DNA of 64,000 nucleotides, taken from the NCBI RefSeq assembly GCF_000169435.1, contig NZ_AAYB01000004.1, positions 124,001 to 188,000 on the forward strand, read 5' to 3'. The notes under the pieces are model-generated. The model searched no databases. It was given only the letters and a program-made list of their open reading frames with translations, and was not told the DNA's origin. Source of the DNA: Roseobacter sp. CCS2. GTDB lineage: Bacteria > Pseudomonadota > Alphaproteobacteria > Rhodobacterales > Rhodobacteraceae. Positions 44,298 to 54,645 of this stretch are shown here, in pieces. The translations under genes were made by a program, and so were the position numbers. Each line of letters begins with the position of its first letter. The first letter of the stretch is position 1.

Positions 44298-44768
44298 TTA
44301 GCCCGCCAGCATAAATTCTGTCTTGTCACCACGCAGGGCGGGGTAAGCCGCGGCACATGCGCAGTTTTCTGTTGTCTCTGTCGTGATGGCGATATCGCGG
44401 GCAATGAATTTCAGATCATGCGCAATCCGCTCAAACGTCGCGAACACACGGGCACCGGATTGGTGGCGGTCCAAGACCTCCATCGCATCGTCAGTGCGGT
44501 CAAACGCACTGCGGCGGCCCATGTTTTCCTCAGCGCTCCAAAAGCGCAGCATTTCGCCAGAGGCGCATTCGACCAAGGAAAAGCCTTTGGCCGTGCCCTC
44601 TTGCGACCACCAGTCCATCCACATCACCCGACCTTCGCCCAGATCCGTATGACGGATTTCACCGCCATGGCTGGGATGGGTTGTGCGTTTGCAATCGGCC
44701 AGCGTCAGGGCATCGCCCTGACTGGCGATCAGCATCGCAGCGGTTGATATGATGGCCAGCGTGCGCAT
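44298..44768 (-). CDS. Exported protein of unknown function between nuoJ and nuoK
   Basis: The 156-residue protein has signal peptide MRTLAIISTAAMLIASQGDA. The mature part has four Cys (LADCKR, LVECASGE and two in ENCACAAA) and a Trp/Met-rich stretch (RVMWMDWWSQEGTAKGF). It is probably periplasmic and disulfide-bonded. I know no family. It starts 6 bp after nuoJ on the same strand, so it must be co-transcribed with complex I genes. An intact frame, signal peptide and spacing argue that it is a real gene. Confidence 0.7.
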   Translation of the reverse strand: MRTLAIISTAAMLIASQGDALTLADCKRTTHPSHGGEIRHTDLGEGRVMWMDWWSQEGTAKGFSLVECASGEMLRFWSAEENMGRRSAFDRTDDAMEVLDRHQSGARVFATFERIAHDLKFIARDIAITTETTENCACAAAYPALRGDKTEFMLAG

Positions 44769-44774
44769 ACGCCT

Positions 44775-45380
44775 TTACAGACCCTGCCCCGGTTTCACGT
44801 CTTTCAGCTCCATCGCTTTTGCCGGATCACGGTACATCTGCGCCAGCACGTTCTGGCGCTTGATATCCACGCGGTGGCGCAGCGTCAGGACAATCGCCCC
44901 AATCATGGCAACCAGCAGGATCAGGCCGGACAGCTGGAACAGCAGGATGTATTTATCATAGATCAGCAGACCCAGCGCGCGGGTGTTATCCAGATCGCCT
45001 GTCGGGGCTGCAATGCGCCCCTCTACCCCATCGGCAAAGCCCCAGACGCCGAAGGCCAGCGCCAATTGCATCAAGATCACAACGCCAATCAGCAGCCCAA
45101 GCGGCAGGTACTTTGTCATTTCCGCTTTCAATTCGGCAAAATCGACATCCAGCATCATAACGACAAACAGGAACAACACAGCTACCGCGCCGACGTAGAC
45201 GATGATCAGCAGCATCGCGACGAACTCTGCGCCCAAAGTCACGAACAACCCAGCCGACGACAGAAACGCGAGGATCAGCCACAGCACCGAATGCACCGGG
45301 TTGCGGCTGACCACGGTCATCAGACCACCGGTGACGGTCGTCACGGCAAACAGGTAAAATGTAAACGCGAAGACGGTCAT
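44775..45380 (-). CDS. nuoJ: NADH-quinone oxidoreductase subunit J
   Basis: This 201-residue five-helix membrane subunit at the foot of the complex I quinone channel includes [20 protein letters not shown] and [20 protein letters not shown], whose TM3 holds the pi-bulge region, followed by [11 protein letters not shown]. It has a normal length with a soluble C-terminal tail. Its start overlaps the stop of the carboxymuconolactone-decarboxylase-like gene by 4 bp. Confidence 0.96.
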   Translation of the reverse strand: MTVFAFTFYLFAVTTVTGGLMTVVSRNPVHSVLWLILAFLSSAGLFVTLGAEFVAMLLIIVYVGAVAVLFLFVVMMLDVDFAELKAEMTKYLPLGLLIGVVILMQLALAFGVWGFADGVEGRIAAPTGDLDNTRALGLLIYDKYILLFQLSGLILLVAMIGAIVLTLRHRVDIKRQNVLAQMYRDPAKAMELKDVKPGQGL

Positions 45381-45775
45381 GTGCTGTCGTCCTTCTCTAA
45401 AACGTCGGTGGCCAGTTCCATGGCTTTGGTCACGGCTGGCACGCCAGCGAACATGCCCATCTGGGCAATCGCTTCGGCAATTTCTTGTTTCTTGGCCCCT
45501 GCTTCGACCAGATGGCGGATGGTCAGTCTGATCTGCGCTTCGGCCTGCGCGCCCAGTACGGTCAAACCGGCCAACGTCAACAACAGGCGCGTTTTGGCAT
45601 CCAGACCCTCGGGGTTCATTGTGTTACCAAAGAACATCTCCATCGCCTCGGCGGGCATGGTCGGCCACATCGCCTCGAAACCTTTGGGCGTAAAGGTGTC
45701 CATATCGACATTCATCGACTTGGCCCAATCCTGGGACATCTTCATCATGGCATCAAAGGGGTTCTGATCAGTCAT
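45377..45775 (-). CDS. Carboxymuconolactone decarboxylase-like protein in the nuo cluster
   Basis: This 132-residue protein has an all-helical CMD/AhpD-type domain: [20 protein letters not shown], then [20 protein letters not shown], then [16 protein letters not shown]. The CxxC pair of AhpD peroxidase partners is absent, so a redox role like AhpD's is unlikely. True decarboxylase activity is also unproven, as many family members are of unknown function. The start is one of three adjacent ATGs; 45775 gives [11 protein letters not shown]. It overlaps the upstream gene by 8 bp and nuoJ by 4 bp. Confidence 0.82.
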   Translation of the reverse strand: MTDQNPFDAMMKMSQDWAKSMNVDMDTFTPKGFEAMWPTMPAEAMEMFFGNTMNPEGLDAKTRLLLTLAGLTVLGAQAEAQIRLTIRHLVEAGAKKQEIAEAIAQMGMFAGVPAVTKAMELATDVLEKDDST

Positions 45776-46289
45776 CATCATCGCCCATTGTAATATCAAA
45801 GGTTCCGGCACCCAGTACGGCATCAGACCATTCACCGGGATACTGCGCTTTTGCCGCGCCGAGCGTATCCAACAGGGGGGTCACAAGGGCGATCAGGTCA
45901 TCACGGGTGGGCAAGTCTGCGGTGCAATCAGCGAAATTGTCATTATCCGGGTCAGTGATAATCACCAGCGCGCGTTCCGCCAAATCTGCGGCCCCTTCGG
46001 TATCCTGCAAATCCGCGGCATGGCCAGATATTGCATCCAAAAGATCCGCATCCAAAAGCGTGGGCTTCTGACCCAAAGACACGGCAATCATATCCGCCGC
46101 CGTCAGTGCGGAAATTACCTGACCTTCGTACATGTCTTTCGTCACACCATGCGAAACAAGCGTTCCATTCGCCTCAAGCAAGATCGCGTCAAGCGTGCCG
46201 GTTGCGTAATCCGCGCCCATATCGTCGATCTCCTCAATCAGCTCTGATTTGAGGTCGTCCGGGAACGGATATGTCGGTGTATTGGTCAT
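45768..46289 (-). CDS. Acidic hypothetical protein between nuoI and the CMD gene
   Basis: This 173-residue soluble, strongly acidic protein is not recognised. The first part ([20 protein letters not shown]) and the end ([11 protein letters not shown]) are Asp-rich. The middle has [20 protein letters not shown] and [20 protein letters not shown]. It lacks a signal peptide and membrane helices, and the cysteine content is one residue (FADCTAD). Its ATG overlaps the nuoI stop by 4 bp and its end overlaps the CMD gene by 8 bp, so it is translated as part of the complex I message. Confidence 0.68.
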   Translation of the reverse strand: MTNTPTYPFPDDLKSELIEEIDDMGADYATGTLDAILLEANGTLVSHGVTKDMYEGQVISALTAADMIAVSLGQKPTLLDADLLDAISGHAADLQDTEGAADLAERALVIITDPDNDNFADCTADLPTRDDLIALVTPLLDTLGAAKAQYPGEWSDAVLGAGTFDITMGDDDD

Positions 46290-46780
46290 CGGTACGGCGC
46301 ATCCAGTTCAAGATTGCGTGCAATCTCGGATTCCCAGCGGTCACCGTTTTCAAGCAGCTTTTCCTTGTCGTAATACAGCTCTTCCCGCGTTTCGGTGCTG
46401 AATTCGAAATTCGGGCCTTCGACGATGGCATCTACTGGACAGGCCTCTTGGCAGAAACCGCAGTAGATGCATTTGGTCATGTCGATGTCATAGCGTGTCG
46501 TCCGCCTGCTGCCATCATCACGCGGTTCCGCGTCGATTGTGATGGCTTGGGCGGGGCAAACGGCCTCGCACAGTTTACAGGCAATGCAGCGTTCTTCGCC
46601 GTTGGGATAGCGGCGTAGGGCGTGTTCGCCACGGAAACGGGGGCTGAGCGGCCCCTTTTCATGGGGGTAATTCAGCGTGGCCTTGGGCGAGAAGAAGTAC
46701 TTCATGCCAAGGCTGAAACCCTTCCAGAAATCCTGAAGCAGAAAGTATTTCGCGGCGCGGGTGTAGTCGATTTGGGTCAT
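46286..46780 (-). CDS. nuoI: NADH-quinone oxidoreductase subunit I
   Basis: This 164-residue complex I subunit carries clusters N6a and N6b in two ferredoxin motifs, [16 protein letters not shown] and [19 protein letters not shown]. It also shows the amphipathic start [19 protein letters not shown] and [16 protein letters not shown]. The start at 46780 ([10 protein letters not shown]) overlaps the upstream lipoprotein stop (ATGA). It is complete and normal in length. Confidence 0.96.
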   Translation of the reverse strand: MTQIDYTRAAKYFLLQDFWKGFSLGMKYFFSPKATLNYPHEKGPLSPRFRGEHALRRYPNGEERCIACKLCEAVCPAQAITIDAEPRDDGSRRTTRYDIDMTKCIYCGFCQEACPVDAIVEGPNFEFSTETREELYYDKEKLLENGDRWESEIARNLELDAPYR

Positions 46781-47223
46781 TGCGCGCATCCCGACTGGTC
46801 GATTGCATATTGTGACGCAGCGGCAATGAATTGCGTGAATATCCGATGATCATTTCGCAGTCTGCTGGACACTCCTGGGCGAAGCCTCGCGGTTGCCCAA
46901 ACTGTCGGACCAGCCCGAGTATCCGCAAGGAATGACGCACATGATCTATTCGCACGGCCAAACCGCACGCCATCGGCAGCACCGTCTAAGGCAATAATTG
47001 CGAACATCGGGTTTGTGGTTCGACTTGGAACAAGCGCAAAATCTGTTTCCGCAAGGCTATCCATAGCCGCAACTGCGGCATCAGGGTTGCAACCTGCCGC
47101 TTCAAAACCTGATGCGCAATCAACGATCGCGGCCGGCAAAGACGTGTTATCAGACGGCTGAACCTCACAACCTCCGAGGCCCATTACCATTACGCCGAAA
47201 ATACCTAGTGTTCGGTAAATCAT
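46777..47223 (-). CDS. Lipoprotein of unknown function between nuoH and nuoI
   Basis: The 148-residue protein has lipobox GLGGC (Cys19) after FGVMVM. The mature chain has four Cys ([22 protein letters not shown] and QSGCAQ), so two disulfides are possible. The middle ([20 protein letters not shown]) shows no family I know. The gene begins one base after the nuoH stop and overlaps nuoI by 4 bp, so it is fully embedded in the complex I operon. It is probably anchored to a membrane in the periplasm. Confidence 0.7.
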   Translation of the reverse strand: MIYRTLGIFGVMVMGLGGCEVQPSDNTSLPAAIVDCASGFEAAGCNPDAAVAAMDSLAETDFALVPSRTTNPMFAIIALDGAADGVRFGRANRSCASFLADTRAGPTVWATARLRPGVSSRLRNDHRIFTQFIAAASQYAIDQSGCAQ

Positions 47224-47224
47224 C

Positions 47225-48265
47225 TTAAACTCCTATCGCCCAGCGCGCCCAAAAGCCGCCAAGTACTTCGAATTTTGCAAGGAATGAGACCAGAACCACC
47301 CATGCGAGTGACATTGGCAGGAAAACTTTCCAGCCGATCCGCATCAGTTGGTCATAGCGGTAACGCGGGGTGATGGCCTTGACCATTGAAAACATGAAGA
47401 ACACCAGCGCCATCTTCAGGACCATCCAAAAAATACCGTCCGGCAGGAACGGTACGGGTGACAGCCAACCGCCAAAGAACAGCAGCGAAATCAGCGCGCA
47501 CATCAGCACGACCGCCATCAATTCACCGATCATGAACAGCAGGAACGGGGTGGATGAATATTCAACCTGATAGCCCGCAACCAGTTCTGATTCAGCCTCT
47601 GGCAAATCGAACGGTGGACGGTTGGTTTCCGCCAAGGCGCTGATAAAAAACAAAAACAGCATTGGGAAATGCGCAACCCAGTACCAGTTAAACAGGCCTG
47701 CATTGCCGTCTTGTGCCGCAACAATCGCGCCAAAATTCATGGACCCGGTGGAAATAATCACACCAACGATGATCAGGCCAATCGACACCTCGTAAGAGAT
47801 CATCTGCGCCGCAGACCGCAATGACCCAAGAAACGGATATTTTGAGTTCGACGCCCAACCGCCCATGATCACGCCATAAACCTCGAGCGAGCCAATGGCG
47901 AAGATATAGAGGATTGCAACGTTGATATCCGCCAGCACCCAACCGTCGTTGAACGGAATAACCGCCCAAGAAATCACAGCCAGAACAAATGCAATCAGCG
48001 GGGCAAGGAAGAAGACAAACTTATCGGCACCCGCTGGCACGACGATTTCTTTGACGATGTATTTGAGGAAGTCAGCAAAGCTTTGCAGCAGCCCGAACGG
48101 CCCCACGATGTTTGGGCCCTTGCGCATCTGCACAGCGGCCCAGACCTTGCGGTCCGCGTACATCAGGAACGCCAGCGCCACCAAAAGCGGGACCAAAACC
48201 AGCAAACATTGCCCCAAGATCAACAGGACGATGCCAAGGTTGGTGTTGGTAAAGAATTCAACCAT
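47225..48265 (-). CDS. nuoH: NADH-quinone oxidoreductase subunit H
   Basis: This 346-residue membrane subunit forms the quinone-binding chamber of complex I. Conserved segments are [40 protein letters not shown], and [20 protein letters not shown], the last being the hallmark loop. The carboxylates facing the quinone channel are present. It follows nuoG after 12 bp. Confidence 0.97.
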   Translation of the reverse strand: MVEFFTNTNLGIVLLILGQCLLVLVPLLVALAFLMYADRKVWAAVQMRKGPNIVGPFGLLQSFADFLKYIVKEIVVPAGADKFVFFLAPLIAFVLAVISWAVIPFNDGWVLADINVAILYIFAIGSLEVYGVIMGGWASNSKYPFLGSLRSAAQMISYEVSIGLIIVGVIISTGSMNFGAIVAAQDGNAGLFNWYWVAHFPMLFLFFISALAETNRPPFDLPEAESELVAGYQVEYSSTPFLLFMIGELMAVVLMCALISLLFFGGWLSPVPFLPDGIFWMVLKMALVFFMFSMVKAITPRYRYDQLMRIGWKVFLPMSLAWVVLVSFLAKFEVLGGFWARWAIGV

Positions 48266-48277
48266 AGTCAGTCGTCC

Positions 48278-50296
48278 TTATTCCGCAGCCATCGGTGCGG
48301 ATTTACGTGCCTTTGCGTTCGCGCTCAGTTCCGCCATCAGGCTGGAGGCGCGTGCAATCGGGTTCGTCAGATAGAAATCAGTGATGGCATTGCGGAAATC
48401 TGCTTTGCCGGGCTTTTTAACAGGGATCGGCTGCCACTCATTTTCGGCCACTTCATCAATCTCGCCCAAATGCGGGTGTGCTGCGACCAGCGCCTGACGC
48501 AGTTGCGCCATGCTGTCGTAGGGTAATGTGGCATCCAGTTCCGCCGACAGAGCACGCAAGATCGCCCAGTTTTCCTTGGCCTCACCCGGCGGGAAGCTGG
48601 CGCGCAGCGCCAATTGCGGGCGGCCTTCGGTGTTCACGAACAATCCGTTTTCTTCCGTGTAGGCAGCAGATGGCAGGATAATATCCGCGCGATGCGCGCC
48701 ACGATCACCGTGCGACCCTTGGTAAATCACAAATGCACCGGGATCGATATCAACCTCATCCGCGCCAAGGTTGTAGATCACCTCTGCCCCTTCAAGAGCA
48801 GCCTCAAGCCCGCCTTCGGTCACAGCACCCACGTCCATCGCCCCCACACGGCCAGCAGCGGTGTGCAGGATCATGAATTTGGACTTTGTCTTATCGGCCA
48901 GCGCCATAGCTTGGCTGAGGACCGCGTCACCATCCGCTTCGCGCAGCGCACCTATGCCGACCACGACAAGGCTGTCCATATCCTGAACACCCCCCATGTC
49001 TTTGGCGGCCGTTTCAACCAACGCTTGGCGGTCGGTTCCGACATTGACCACATCAAATGTCAGATCGACCTGTTCGCCAATCATGCCAACCGTGGCACCA
49101 TGCGACCAGGCACGACGTAGGCGGGAATTCAGTACCGGCGCCTCAACACGGGGGTTGGTGCCGATCAACTGAATCATCTTGGCGTCGTCGATATCTTCAA
49201 TCTTGGCGGTCCCGACATAGGCGGAGCGATTATCAATCGGCAGCTTCGCCCCATCGGTGCGGCATTCGACGTTGCCGCCCTGCCCTTCAATGAGCTGTTT
49301 CAGCGCAAAGGCCGCTTCAACCGGCGCCAGATCACCAACGAGGCCCGCAACTTTCTTACCTTTCATTGCCGTAGCAACAGCGGCGAGCGCTTCTGGCCAG
49401 TTGGCTTTGCGCAACTTGCCATTCTCACGGATGTAGGGTGTGTCAAGGCGTTGCTTGCGCAGACCATCCCAGACAAAGCGGGTCTTGTCGGAAATCCATT
49501 CCTCGTTCACGCCATCATGGTTGCGCGGCAAAAACCGCATGACTTCGCGGCCTTTGGTATCGACGCGGATGTTCGACCCCAACGCATCCATCACGTCAAT
49601 CGATTCCGTCTTGGTCAATTCCCACGGGCGGGCGGTAAAGGCGTAAGGCTTGGACACCAGCGCACCAACGGGGCAAAGATCAATGATATTGCCCTGCATA
49701 TTCGAATCGAGCGTTTCGCCAAGGTAAGACGTAATCTCTGCATCCTCACCACGGCCGGTCTGGCCCATCTGGTGAATACCGGCGACCTCGGTCGTGAAGC
49801 GCACGCAGCGGGTGCAGGAAATGCAGCGGGTCATATGCGTTTCGACCAATGGACCAAGGTCCAGATCTTCGGTCGCACGCTTGGGTTCGCGGAAGCGGCT
49901 GAAATCAACGCCGTAAGCCATGGCTTGGTCTTGCAGATCGCATTCGCCGCCTTGGTCGCAAATTGGGCAATCCAGCGGATGGTTAATCAAAAGGAACTCC
50001 ATCACCCCTTCGCGGGCCTTTTTGACCATGGGCGAATTGGTTTTGACAACGGGTGACTGACCTTCGGGACCGGGGCGCAAATCGCGGACCTGCATCGCGC
50101 AGGATGCGGCGGGTTTTGGCGGGCCGCCCACAACCTCAACCAGACACATCCGGCAGTTACCAGCGATGGAAAGCCGTTCGTGATAACAGAAACGCGGGAT
50201 TTCAACCCCGGCTTCTTCGCAGGCCTGTATCAGGGTCATGGCCCCGTCAACTTCGACCTCATTTCCATCAATGACGACTTTGCGCAGATCAGACAT
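48278..50296 (-). CDS. nuoG: NADH-quinone oxidoreductase subunit G
   Basis: The 672-residue iron-sulfur subunit begins with an N-terminal [2Fe-2S] ferredoxin ([20 protein letters not shown]). It continues with the His/Cys cluster N5 ([18 protein letters not shown]), the N4 ligands ([14 protein letters not shown]), then the molybdopterin-oxidoreductase-like domain without cofactor, ending in an Ala/Lys-rich tail. It feeds electrons from NuoF to NuoI. The start at 50296 ([11 protein letters not shown]) matches relatives; ten upstream codons are ignored. A 136 bp spacer without a recognisable gene separates it from DUF5333. Confidence 0.96.
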   Translation of the reverse strand: MSDLRKVVIDGNEVEVDGAMTLIQACEEAGVEIPRFCYHERLSIAGNCRMCLVEVVGGPPKPAASCAMQVRDLRPGPEGQSPVVKTNSPMVKKAREGVMEFLLINHPLDCPICDQGGECDLQDQAMAYGVDFSRFREPKRATEDLDLGPLVETHMTRCISCTRCVRFTTEVAGIHQMGQTGRGEDAEITSYLGETLDSNMQGNIIDLCPVGALVSKPYAFTARPWELTKTESIDVMDALGSNIRVDTKGREVMRFLPRNHDGVNEEWISDKTRFVWDGLRKQRLDTPYIRENGKLRKANWPEALAAVATAMKGKKVAGLVGDLAPVEAAFALKQLIEGQGGNVECRTDGAKLPIDNRSAYVGTAKIEDIDDAKMIQLIGTNPRVEAPVLNSRLRRAWSHGATVGMIGEQVDLTFDVVNVGTDRQALVETAAKDMGGVQDMDSLVVVGIGALREADGDAVLSQAMALADKTKSKFMILHTAAGRVGAMDVGAVTEGGLEAALEGAEVIYNLGADEVDIDPGAFVIYQGSHGDRGAHRADIILPSAAYTEENGLFVNTEGRPQLALRASFPPGEAKENWAILRALSAELDATLPYDSMAQLRQALVAAHPHLGEIDEVAENEWQPIPVKKPGKADFRNAITDFYLTNPIARASSLMAELSANAKARKSAPMAAE

Positions 50297-50432
50297 GGCG
50301 TGTCCTATGTGTTCCCTATCGCGCAAAGATCGCTTGGGACCATACGCGTTGCCCCGCGTTCTAGCGCGGCAGGCCCCGCGATGCCAGTCAGATCGACAAA
50401 AAACCTACAATTTTCGCAGCTTTGTTGGTGCC

Positions 50433-50837
50433 CTAGCGTAACAGCCAACCAACACGCGTGTTTGCATCCATTTGGGCACGGCCAACAGTGCAATAACTGG
50501 CCTCTTGGCCCGGCACGACACCAAGCTGGGCCAGTTGCGCGCGGGCGATCCCTTCAAGCCGATCTTTTTCATCGTCATCGTCAATATAGGCGTCGATTTC
50601 GGCCTCGGAATATCCCAGATCACGGGCGTGACGGCGCAAGGATTGCAAATAGTTCAGCCCCCGAAACAAACGGGCATCGATATCGCTGCATTGCTCTGAA
50701 ATCTCATAAGCCATGCCGACAAATATGATGCCATCGCGCACTTTCGGGACGTCTTTCAACGCGGTTTGCGCCGAAAGGTGCCCGGCAGAGAACACGGTGG
50801 CAAAGGCCAATACGGCGATCAGAGCAAGCTTTTTCAT
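50433..50837 (-). CDS. DUF5333-like exported protein
   Basis: This 134-residue protein starts MKKLALIAVLAFATVFSAGH, a signal peptide ending near LSAQ. The mature part has two Cys (SEQCSDID and ASYCTVGR) and segments FRGLNYLQSLRRHARDLGYS and EAEIDAYIDDDDEKDRLEGI. From memory this matches DUF5333, a family found beside nuo genes in Rhodobacterales. It is probably periplasmic; the function is unknown. The start at 50837 is chosen for the signal peptide; 25 upstream codons are shadow sequence. Confidence 0.75.
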   Translation of the reverse strand: MKKLALIAVLAFATVFSAGHLSAQTALKDVPKVRDGIIFVGMAYEISEQCSDIDARLFRGLNYLQSLRRHARDLGYSEAEIDAYIDDDDEKDRLEGIARAQLAQLGVVPGQEASYCTVGRAQMDANTRVGWLLR

Positions 50838-50937
50838 CTGGTATCTCCTGCATGACGGCTTTGGCGCCGCCTTTGGTCCTATCCAGATCGCGCTTTGGCC
50901 TGCGTTATTCAATATCAGGGCCGTGACATCGGTATGT

Positions 50938-51140
50938 TTATGCCACCCGGCTGGCCGAATGCGCCTTTAACCCTTTGGCACCGAACAGATTTTTACTTTC
51001 GCCCTCAGCTTGCAGCATATGCCACTGTTCCAACGCTTCAGCGACATCAGGCCGATCCCCTTTCGGCACGAACCAATCCGGGGATCACCCCACGGATAGC
51101 GCAGCGTACCGAAATTAAACTCAGCCAAATGGCGCATCAT
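50938..51140 (-). pseudogene. Remnant of a second DUF3291 gene with internal deletion
   Basis: From the ATG at 51140 (overlapping the stop of the intact DUF3291 gene), the first 20 residues, RHLAEFNFGTLRYPWGDPR, mirror the start of the intact copy. Right after, in another frame, comes DWFVPKGDRPDVAEALEQW and then NLFGAKGLKAHSA, which mirror the C-terminus of the intact copy (WWVPEGTEPSLDDAM...FGWDWLRAHAA). The middle of about 80-90 residues is missing and the junction is out of frame. The tail's stop is at 50938. So a tandem copy was reduced to its two ends. Confidence 0.72.
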
Positions 51141-51589
51141 TGCGCGGCGTGCGCGCGCAGCCAGTCCCAACCAAAGGCGTCTTCACTGTCGCCATGGGTT
51201 TCGCGGTAGGCCAGTTTTGCCATTGCGTCGTCAAGGGAAGGTTCTGTTCCTTCGGGCACCCACCACATGACAAAATGCATCTGGACAAGGTTTTCAAACC
51301 ACTCTTTGCCGCGATCCATGAATTTGGCGTGCAGCGTGTCAAACACGAAGGTCTGCAATTGCGCAGGGGTTTCCCAGACAGACAGGTTGGCGACGAATTG
51401 TGGATCGCCGTCCAAACAAGCCTCTGTGTTGCCGGTACCGGGTTCGCCCGACCCTTCCATCATCCACACAAAGCCGGGCATCCGTTTGCCCATGCCATTG
51501 ATCCGGTCAAGGTTGGCCATAAAGTCGGCGACGCGCGGATCATCGGTGGGGGCAAGCAGACGACCGATGTTAAGTTCGGCAAGGTGCAT
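51137..51589 (-). CDS. DUF3291 protein (dimeric alpha-beta barrel type)
   Basis: The 150-residue protein begins MHLAELNIGRLLAPTDDPRV, the usual DUF3291 start. The middle has FVANLSVWETPAQLQTFVFD and HFVMWWVPEGTEPSLDDAM, shared with antibiotic-biosynthesis-monooxygenase-like dimeric barrels. The function of the family is unknown; quinone or heme-type ligands are known for related folds but nothing here shows that. The ATG at 51589 follows AAGGAC. A decayed second copy overlaps its stop. A long open frame up to 51940 is not supported. Confidence 0.85.
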   Translation of the reverse strand: MHLAELNIGRLLAPTDDPRVADFMANLDRINGMGKRMPGFVWMMEGSGEPGTGNTEACLDGDPQFVANLSVWETPAQLQTFVFDTLHAKFMDRGKEWFENLVQMHFVMWWVPEGTEPSLDDAMAKLAYRETHGDSEDAFGWDWLRAHAAQ

Positions 51590-51632
51590 ATGATGTCCTT
51601 CCAAGGATGGGTGGGTTGAAACCCACCTTACA

Positions 51633-51866
51633 TTACCGCCGCCGCTGCCGTGTCGGTGCAACCCCGGCCAAGCCTTTGCGCAAGAAAGCCAGCGCCAGAA
51701 TGATTCCGATTGCACCCAAACCACCGGCTGCGGCACAGGCCCAGATCGGTGCGATCTCTGCCCTGACGGCGACCACGGTGAACCAGGCAGGCAATCCGCA
51801 AATTGCGCATGTGACAAGGGCCGCGCCAAAACTCGCGGCCCCATCCAGAATATTGCGAAACGCCAT
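51633..51866 (-). CDS. Small two-helix membrane protein
   Basis: This 77-residue protein has two hydrophobic segments (AASFGAALVTCAICGLPAWF and CAAAGGLGAIGIILALAFLR) and a basic tail ending APTRQRRR. No family is recognised. It lies 7 bp after the lipoprotein gene that overlaps nuoF and 43 bp before DUF3291, all on one strand, hence probably expressed with complex I. The three Cys lie in or at the helices. Confidence 0.6.
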   Translation of the reverse strand: MAFRNILDGAASFGAALVTCAICGLPAWFTVVAVRAEIAPIWACAAAGGLGAIGIILALAFLRKGLAGVAPTRQRRR

Positions 51867-51873
51867 TGCAAGC

Positions 51874-52278
51874 TTACGCTGGGATCAACAACGCGCTTAA
51901 CCCCGAACCTTCCAGCACTTCTGCATCGCCCGCCGGGCAAAGATCATCCGAGCTCAGGTCAACCCCGTGCTTGGCTTCAAAGCTGCGCTGGCTAACATCG
52001 GTTTCAAGTTCGATCCCGGCGCGTTGGCTGTTGGATGCAAGTGATCCGCGACCAACCTCATTGCGCGCGTCATTGAGCGCGGAATCAAGCCCACTGTCAT
52101 AGGTGTAGCGCGCGCAGTTCTGTGCGATCTGGTTCGCGATCGTCAGGTTCGCGTAATACTGCGGCGTCGACATATTAAAAAGCTTCTGCACCGCCGGATC
52201 ATCAAGCGACCGCGTGCCGCCCGTTGCACAAGCGGCCAAAGCCAAAGCAGCACCTATAATCAATCCACGTGTCATCAT
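51874..52278 (-). CDS. Lipoprotein of unknown function after nuoF
   Basis: The 134-residue protein has lipobox LAAC in [16 protein letters not shown]. Mature landmarks are [20 protein letters not shown] and [20 protein letters not shown], with two Cys besides the lipidated one (QNCARY and DLCPAG). I recognise no named family. Its ATG overlaps the nuoF stop by 4 bp, so it is translationally coupled to complex I. It is probably anchored in the periplasm. Confidence 0.7.
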   Translation of the reverse strand: MMTRGLIIGAALALAACATGGTRSLDDPAVQKLFNMSTPQYYANLTIANQIAQNCARYTYDSGLDSALNDARNEVGRGSLASNSQRAGIELETDVSQRSFEAKHGVDLSSDDLCPAGDAEVLEGSGLSALLIPA

Positions 52279-53561
52279 TCTGCTGCCATCCCTGCCATGC
52301 GTTTATCTTTGATCCGGTCTTCAATCTCGTCCCGGAAGTTCTTGATCAAGCCTTGTATCGGCCAAGCGGCCGCATCACCCAATGCGCAGATCGTATGCCC
52401 TTCGACCTGTTTTGTCACGTCGAGCAGCATGTCGATTTCTTCCACGCTTGCGTTCCCTTCCACCAGACGCGCCATTACGCGCATCATCCAGCCGGTGCCT
52501 TCGCGACATGGCGTGCATTGGCCACAGCTTTCGTGCTTGTAGAATTTTGACAACCGCCAAATCGCTTTGATCATATCGGTGGAATTATCCATGACGATGA
52601 CCGCGGCTGTACCAAGGGATGATCCCTTTTCTTTCAACGCGTCAAAATCCATCACCGCATCGCGCATGTTTTCACCGCGCACACATGGCACAGACGACCC
52701 GCCGGGAATGACTGCCTTGAGGTTGTCCCAGCCGCCGCGAATACCGCCGCAGTGCTTTTCGATCAGTTCTTCGAAGGAAATCGACATTTCCTCTTCGACC
52801 ACACAAGGGTTGTTCACATGGCCGGAAATCGCAAACAGCTTGGTGCCTGCGTTGTTCGGACGGCCCATGCCCGCAAACCAGTCGCCGCCACGGCGCAGGA
52901 TTGTTGGCACCACGGCAATGGATTCCACGTTGTTTACGGTTGTGGGGCAACCATAAAGACCCGCACCCGCCGGGAAGGGCGGTTTCATGCGTGGCATGCC
53001 CTTTTTGCCTTCAAGGCTTTCCAGCAGCGCTGTTTCCTCGCCGCAAATATAGGCCCCCGCCCCATGGGTCAGGTAGATGTCGAAATCCCAACCGGATTTC
53101 GCAGCATTCGGGCCGACAAGACCGGCCGCATAGCATTCATCAATTGCCGCCTGTAGCGCCTCTTTCTCGCGGATATATTCACCGCGGATGTAGATGTAGC
53201 AGGCGTTCGCATTCATGGCGAAGCTTGCGATCAGGCAGCCTTCGATCAGGGTATGCGGATCGTGGCGCATGATCTCGCGGTCTTTGCATGTGCCCGGTTC
53301 GGATTCGTCGGCGTTGACGACCAGATAGGCGGGACGCCCATCGCTTTCCTTGGGCATGAAAGACCATTTCAGACCGGTCGGAAAGCCCGCCCCACCGCGG
53401 CCCCGCAAGCCAGAGGCCTTCATTTCGTTGATGATCCAGTCACGGCCCTTTTTGATAATTCCGGCGGTGCCATCCCAATGGCCCCGCGCCTGCGCGCCTT
53501 TCAGCGTGCGGTCGTGCATCCCGTAAAGGTTCGTGAAAATCCGGTTCTCATCTTTGAGCAT
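52275..53561 (-). CDS. nuoF: NADH-quinone oxidoreductase subunit F
   Basis: This 428-residue subunit is the NADH entry point of complex I, with FMN and cluster N3. The glycine-rich NADH/FMN site [20 protein letters not shown] lies near residue 55, [17 protein letters not shown] binds FMN, and the cluster ligands are in [17 protein letters not shown] plus the later Cys in [18 protein letters not shown]. It is complete. It shares one base with the upstream DUF5337 stop and overlaps the downstream lipoprotein by 4 bp. Confidence 0.97.
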   Translation of the reverse strand: MLKDENRIFTNLYGMHDRTLKGAQARGHWDGTAGIIKKGRDWIINEMKASGLRGRGGAGFPTGLKWSFMPKESDGRPAYLVVNADESEPGTCKDREIMRHDPHTLIEGCLIASFAMNANACYIYIRGEYIREKEALQAAIDECYAAGLVGPNAAKSGWDFDIYLTHGAGAYICGEETALLESLEGKKGMPRMKPPFPAGAGLYGCPTTVNNVESIAVVPTILRRGGDWFAGMGRPNNAGTKLFAISGHVNNPCVVEEEMSISFEELIEKHCGGIRGGWDNLKAVIPGGSSVPCVRGENMRDAVMDFDALKEKGSSLGTAAVIVMDNSTDMIKAIWRLSKFYKHESCGQCTPCREGTGWMMRVMARLVEGNASVEEIDMLLDVTKQVEGHTICALGDAAAWPIQGLIKNFRDEIEDRIKDKRMAGMAAE

Positions 53562-53791
53562 CAGTCATCGCCCTTGTCGTTTTGGCGCGCGCGCCAGAGT
53601 TGGTAGGTCTGCCACAGGGCAAACCCGAAACCGGCGAGCGCTGCAAGATCAAAAAGCGCGCGTGTACGGTTGGACCAGTTATATTCTGACCCAAGCATGA
53701 TCGCCAACACCCAGAAAACACCAGTACCGGCCACAATCAACGCGACGCGTTGTCCTGCCCGGGCCTGTTTGGTGTTTCCCTGCTGGGTCAT
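53561..53791 (-). CDS. DUF5337 small membrane protein
   Basis: This 76-residue protein has two transmembrane helices ([19 protein letters not shown] and [20 protein letters not shown]) and the ending [13 protein letters not shown] recall the same layout as DUF5337, a Rhodobacterales family encoded next to nuoF. The function is unknown. Being a small two-helix protein made with complex I, it may be an assembly or accessory subunit, which is an inference. Its stop codon shares a base with the nuoF start. Confidence 0.8.
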   Translation of the reverse strand: MTQQGNTKQARAGQRVALIVAGTGVFWVLAIMLGSEYNWSNRTRALFDLAALAGFGFALWQTYQLWRARQNDKGDD

Positions 53792-53806
53792 CGGCGTAGA
53801 TCCGCT

Positions 53807-54457
53807 TTAATAAACGTCGCCCTTGTCGACCTTCTTGGAAAACGCGGTTGTGCCCCCGGCAGCCAATGTTTTTGCCTGCGGCACCCAGTCGTCACGCGTG
53901 GCACGGCCTTTGAAACCAGCAAGATTGTCATCCATCCAAGCTTGTTCTTTTGGTCCCCAAGCCGCAATTTGGTCAAAGTGGTAGATACCCATTTCATGCA
54001 GCGTTTTTTCCAGTTTGGGGCCAACGCCTTTGATTTGCTTAAGGTCATCCGGGCCACCGTCCCGTGCCGCACTCAAGAATTCGGGGGTGCCATCGTCAGA
54101 TGATGTGGTGGTTTCAGCGACAGGTGCAGCAGCCGGTGCGGGTGCAGGCGTTGGTGTCGGGGCTGGCGCGGGCGTTGGTGCCGGGGTCGGTTCAGGTGCC
54201 GGAGCAGCGGTAGCTGTGGGCGTAGGTGCGGCGGGCGCTGCTTTTGACACAGGCGCATCAACTGTGTGTGGGCCTGGCGCAGGTGAGCGCCAGCCAATGG
54301 CCAGAACAATTGCGGCAATCACGCCAACAAAACCGCCGATGCATGCAGATGCAAACAGCGAGTAATCATAAAGAACGAATGCAACCCCGGCTGCAATAAT
54401 GGCAAACAATGCGGCAACAGCAATGATGCCCTGGCTGATCGGTGCTGAATCTTTCAT
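53807..54457 (-). CDS. Membrane protein with C-terminal helix-hairpin-helix domain
   Basis: The 216-residue protein has two membrane helices (GIIAVAALFAIIAAGVAFVL and ASACIGGFVGVIAAIVLAIG), a long Pro/Ala linker (about residues 62-115), and a helix-hairpin-helix-like domain: DDLKQIKGVGPKLEKTLHEM, then YHFDQIAAWGPKEQAWMDDN, then RATRDDWVPQAKTLA. The same domain ends NuoE, encoded just upstream. Such domains bind nucleic acid or mediate protein contacts; a DNA role at the membrane is not evident. It probably arose by copying the NuoE tail, or the reverse. Confidence 0.78.
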   Translation of the reverse strand: MKDSAPISQGIIAVAALFAIIAAGVAFVLYDYSLFASACIGGFVGVIAAIVLAIGWRSPAPGPHTVDAPVSKAAPAAPTPTATAAPAPEPTPAPTPAPAPTPTPAPAPAAAPVAETTTSSDDGTPEFLSAARDGGPDDLKQIKGVGPKLEKTLHEMGIYHFDQIAAWGPKEQAWMDDNLAGFKGRATRDDWVPQAKTLAAGGTTAFSKKVDKGDVY

Positions 54458-54645
54458 CGTATCTTTTCTCCCTCAGGTGGCCGCGAATGCAGCCTACAGA
54501 CATGACGCCCTTCGCCTGCGTCACTTGGACACAGGTGCGCGCTCCCCCGTATCTCTACCCGAAACTTTGCCTTTGGGTAAAGAAATACTGCAAAACAATC
54601 AGATGCTTCAGGTGCGCTGGTCACCAATTGCCTAATGATCTTGCT

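Noticed and set aside
54120-54260. GGTGC/GGC-rich repeat tract as possible DNA repeat
   Set aside because: It is the coding sequence of the Pro/Ala/Thr linker in the membrane HhH protein.
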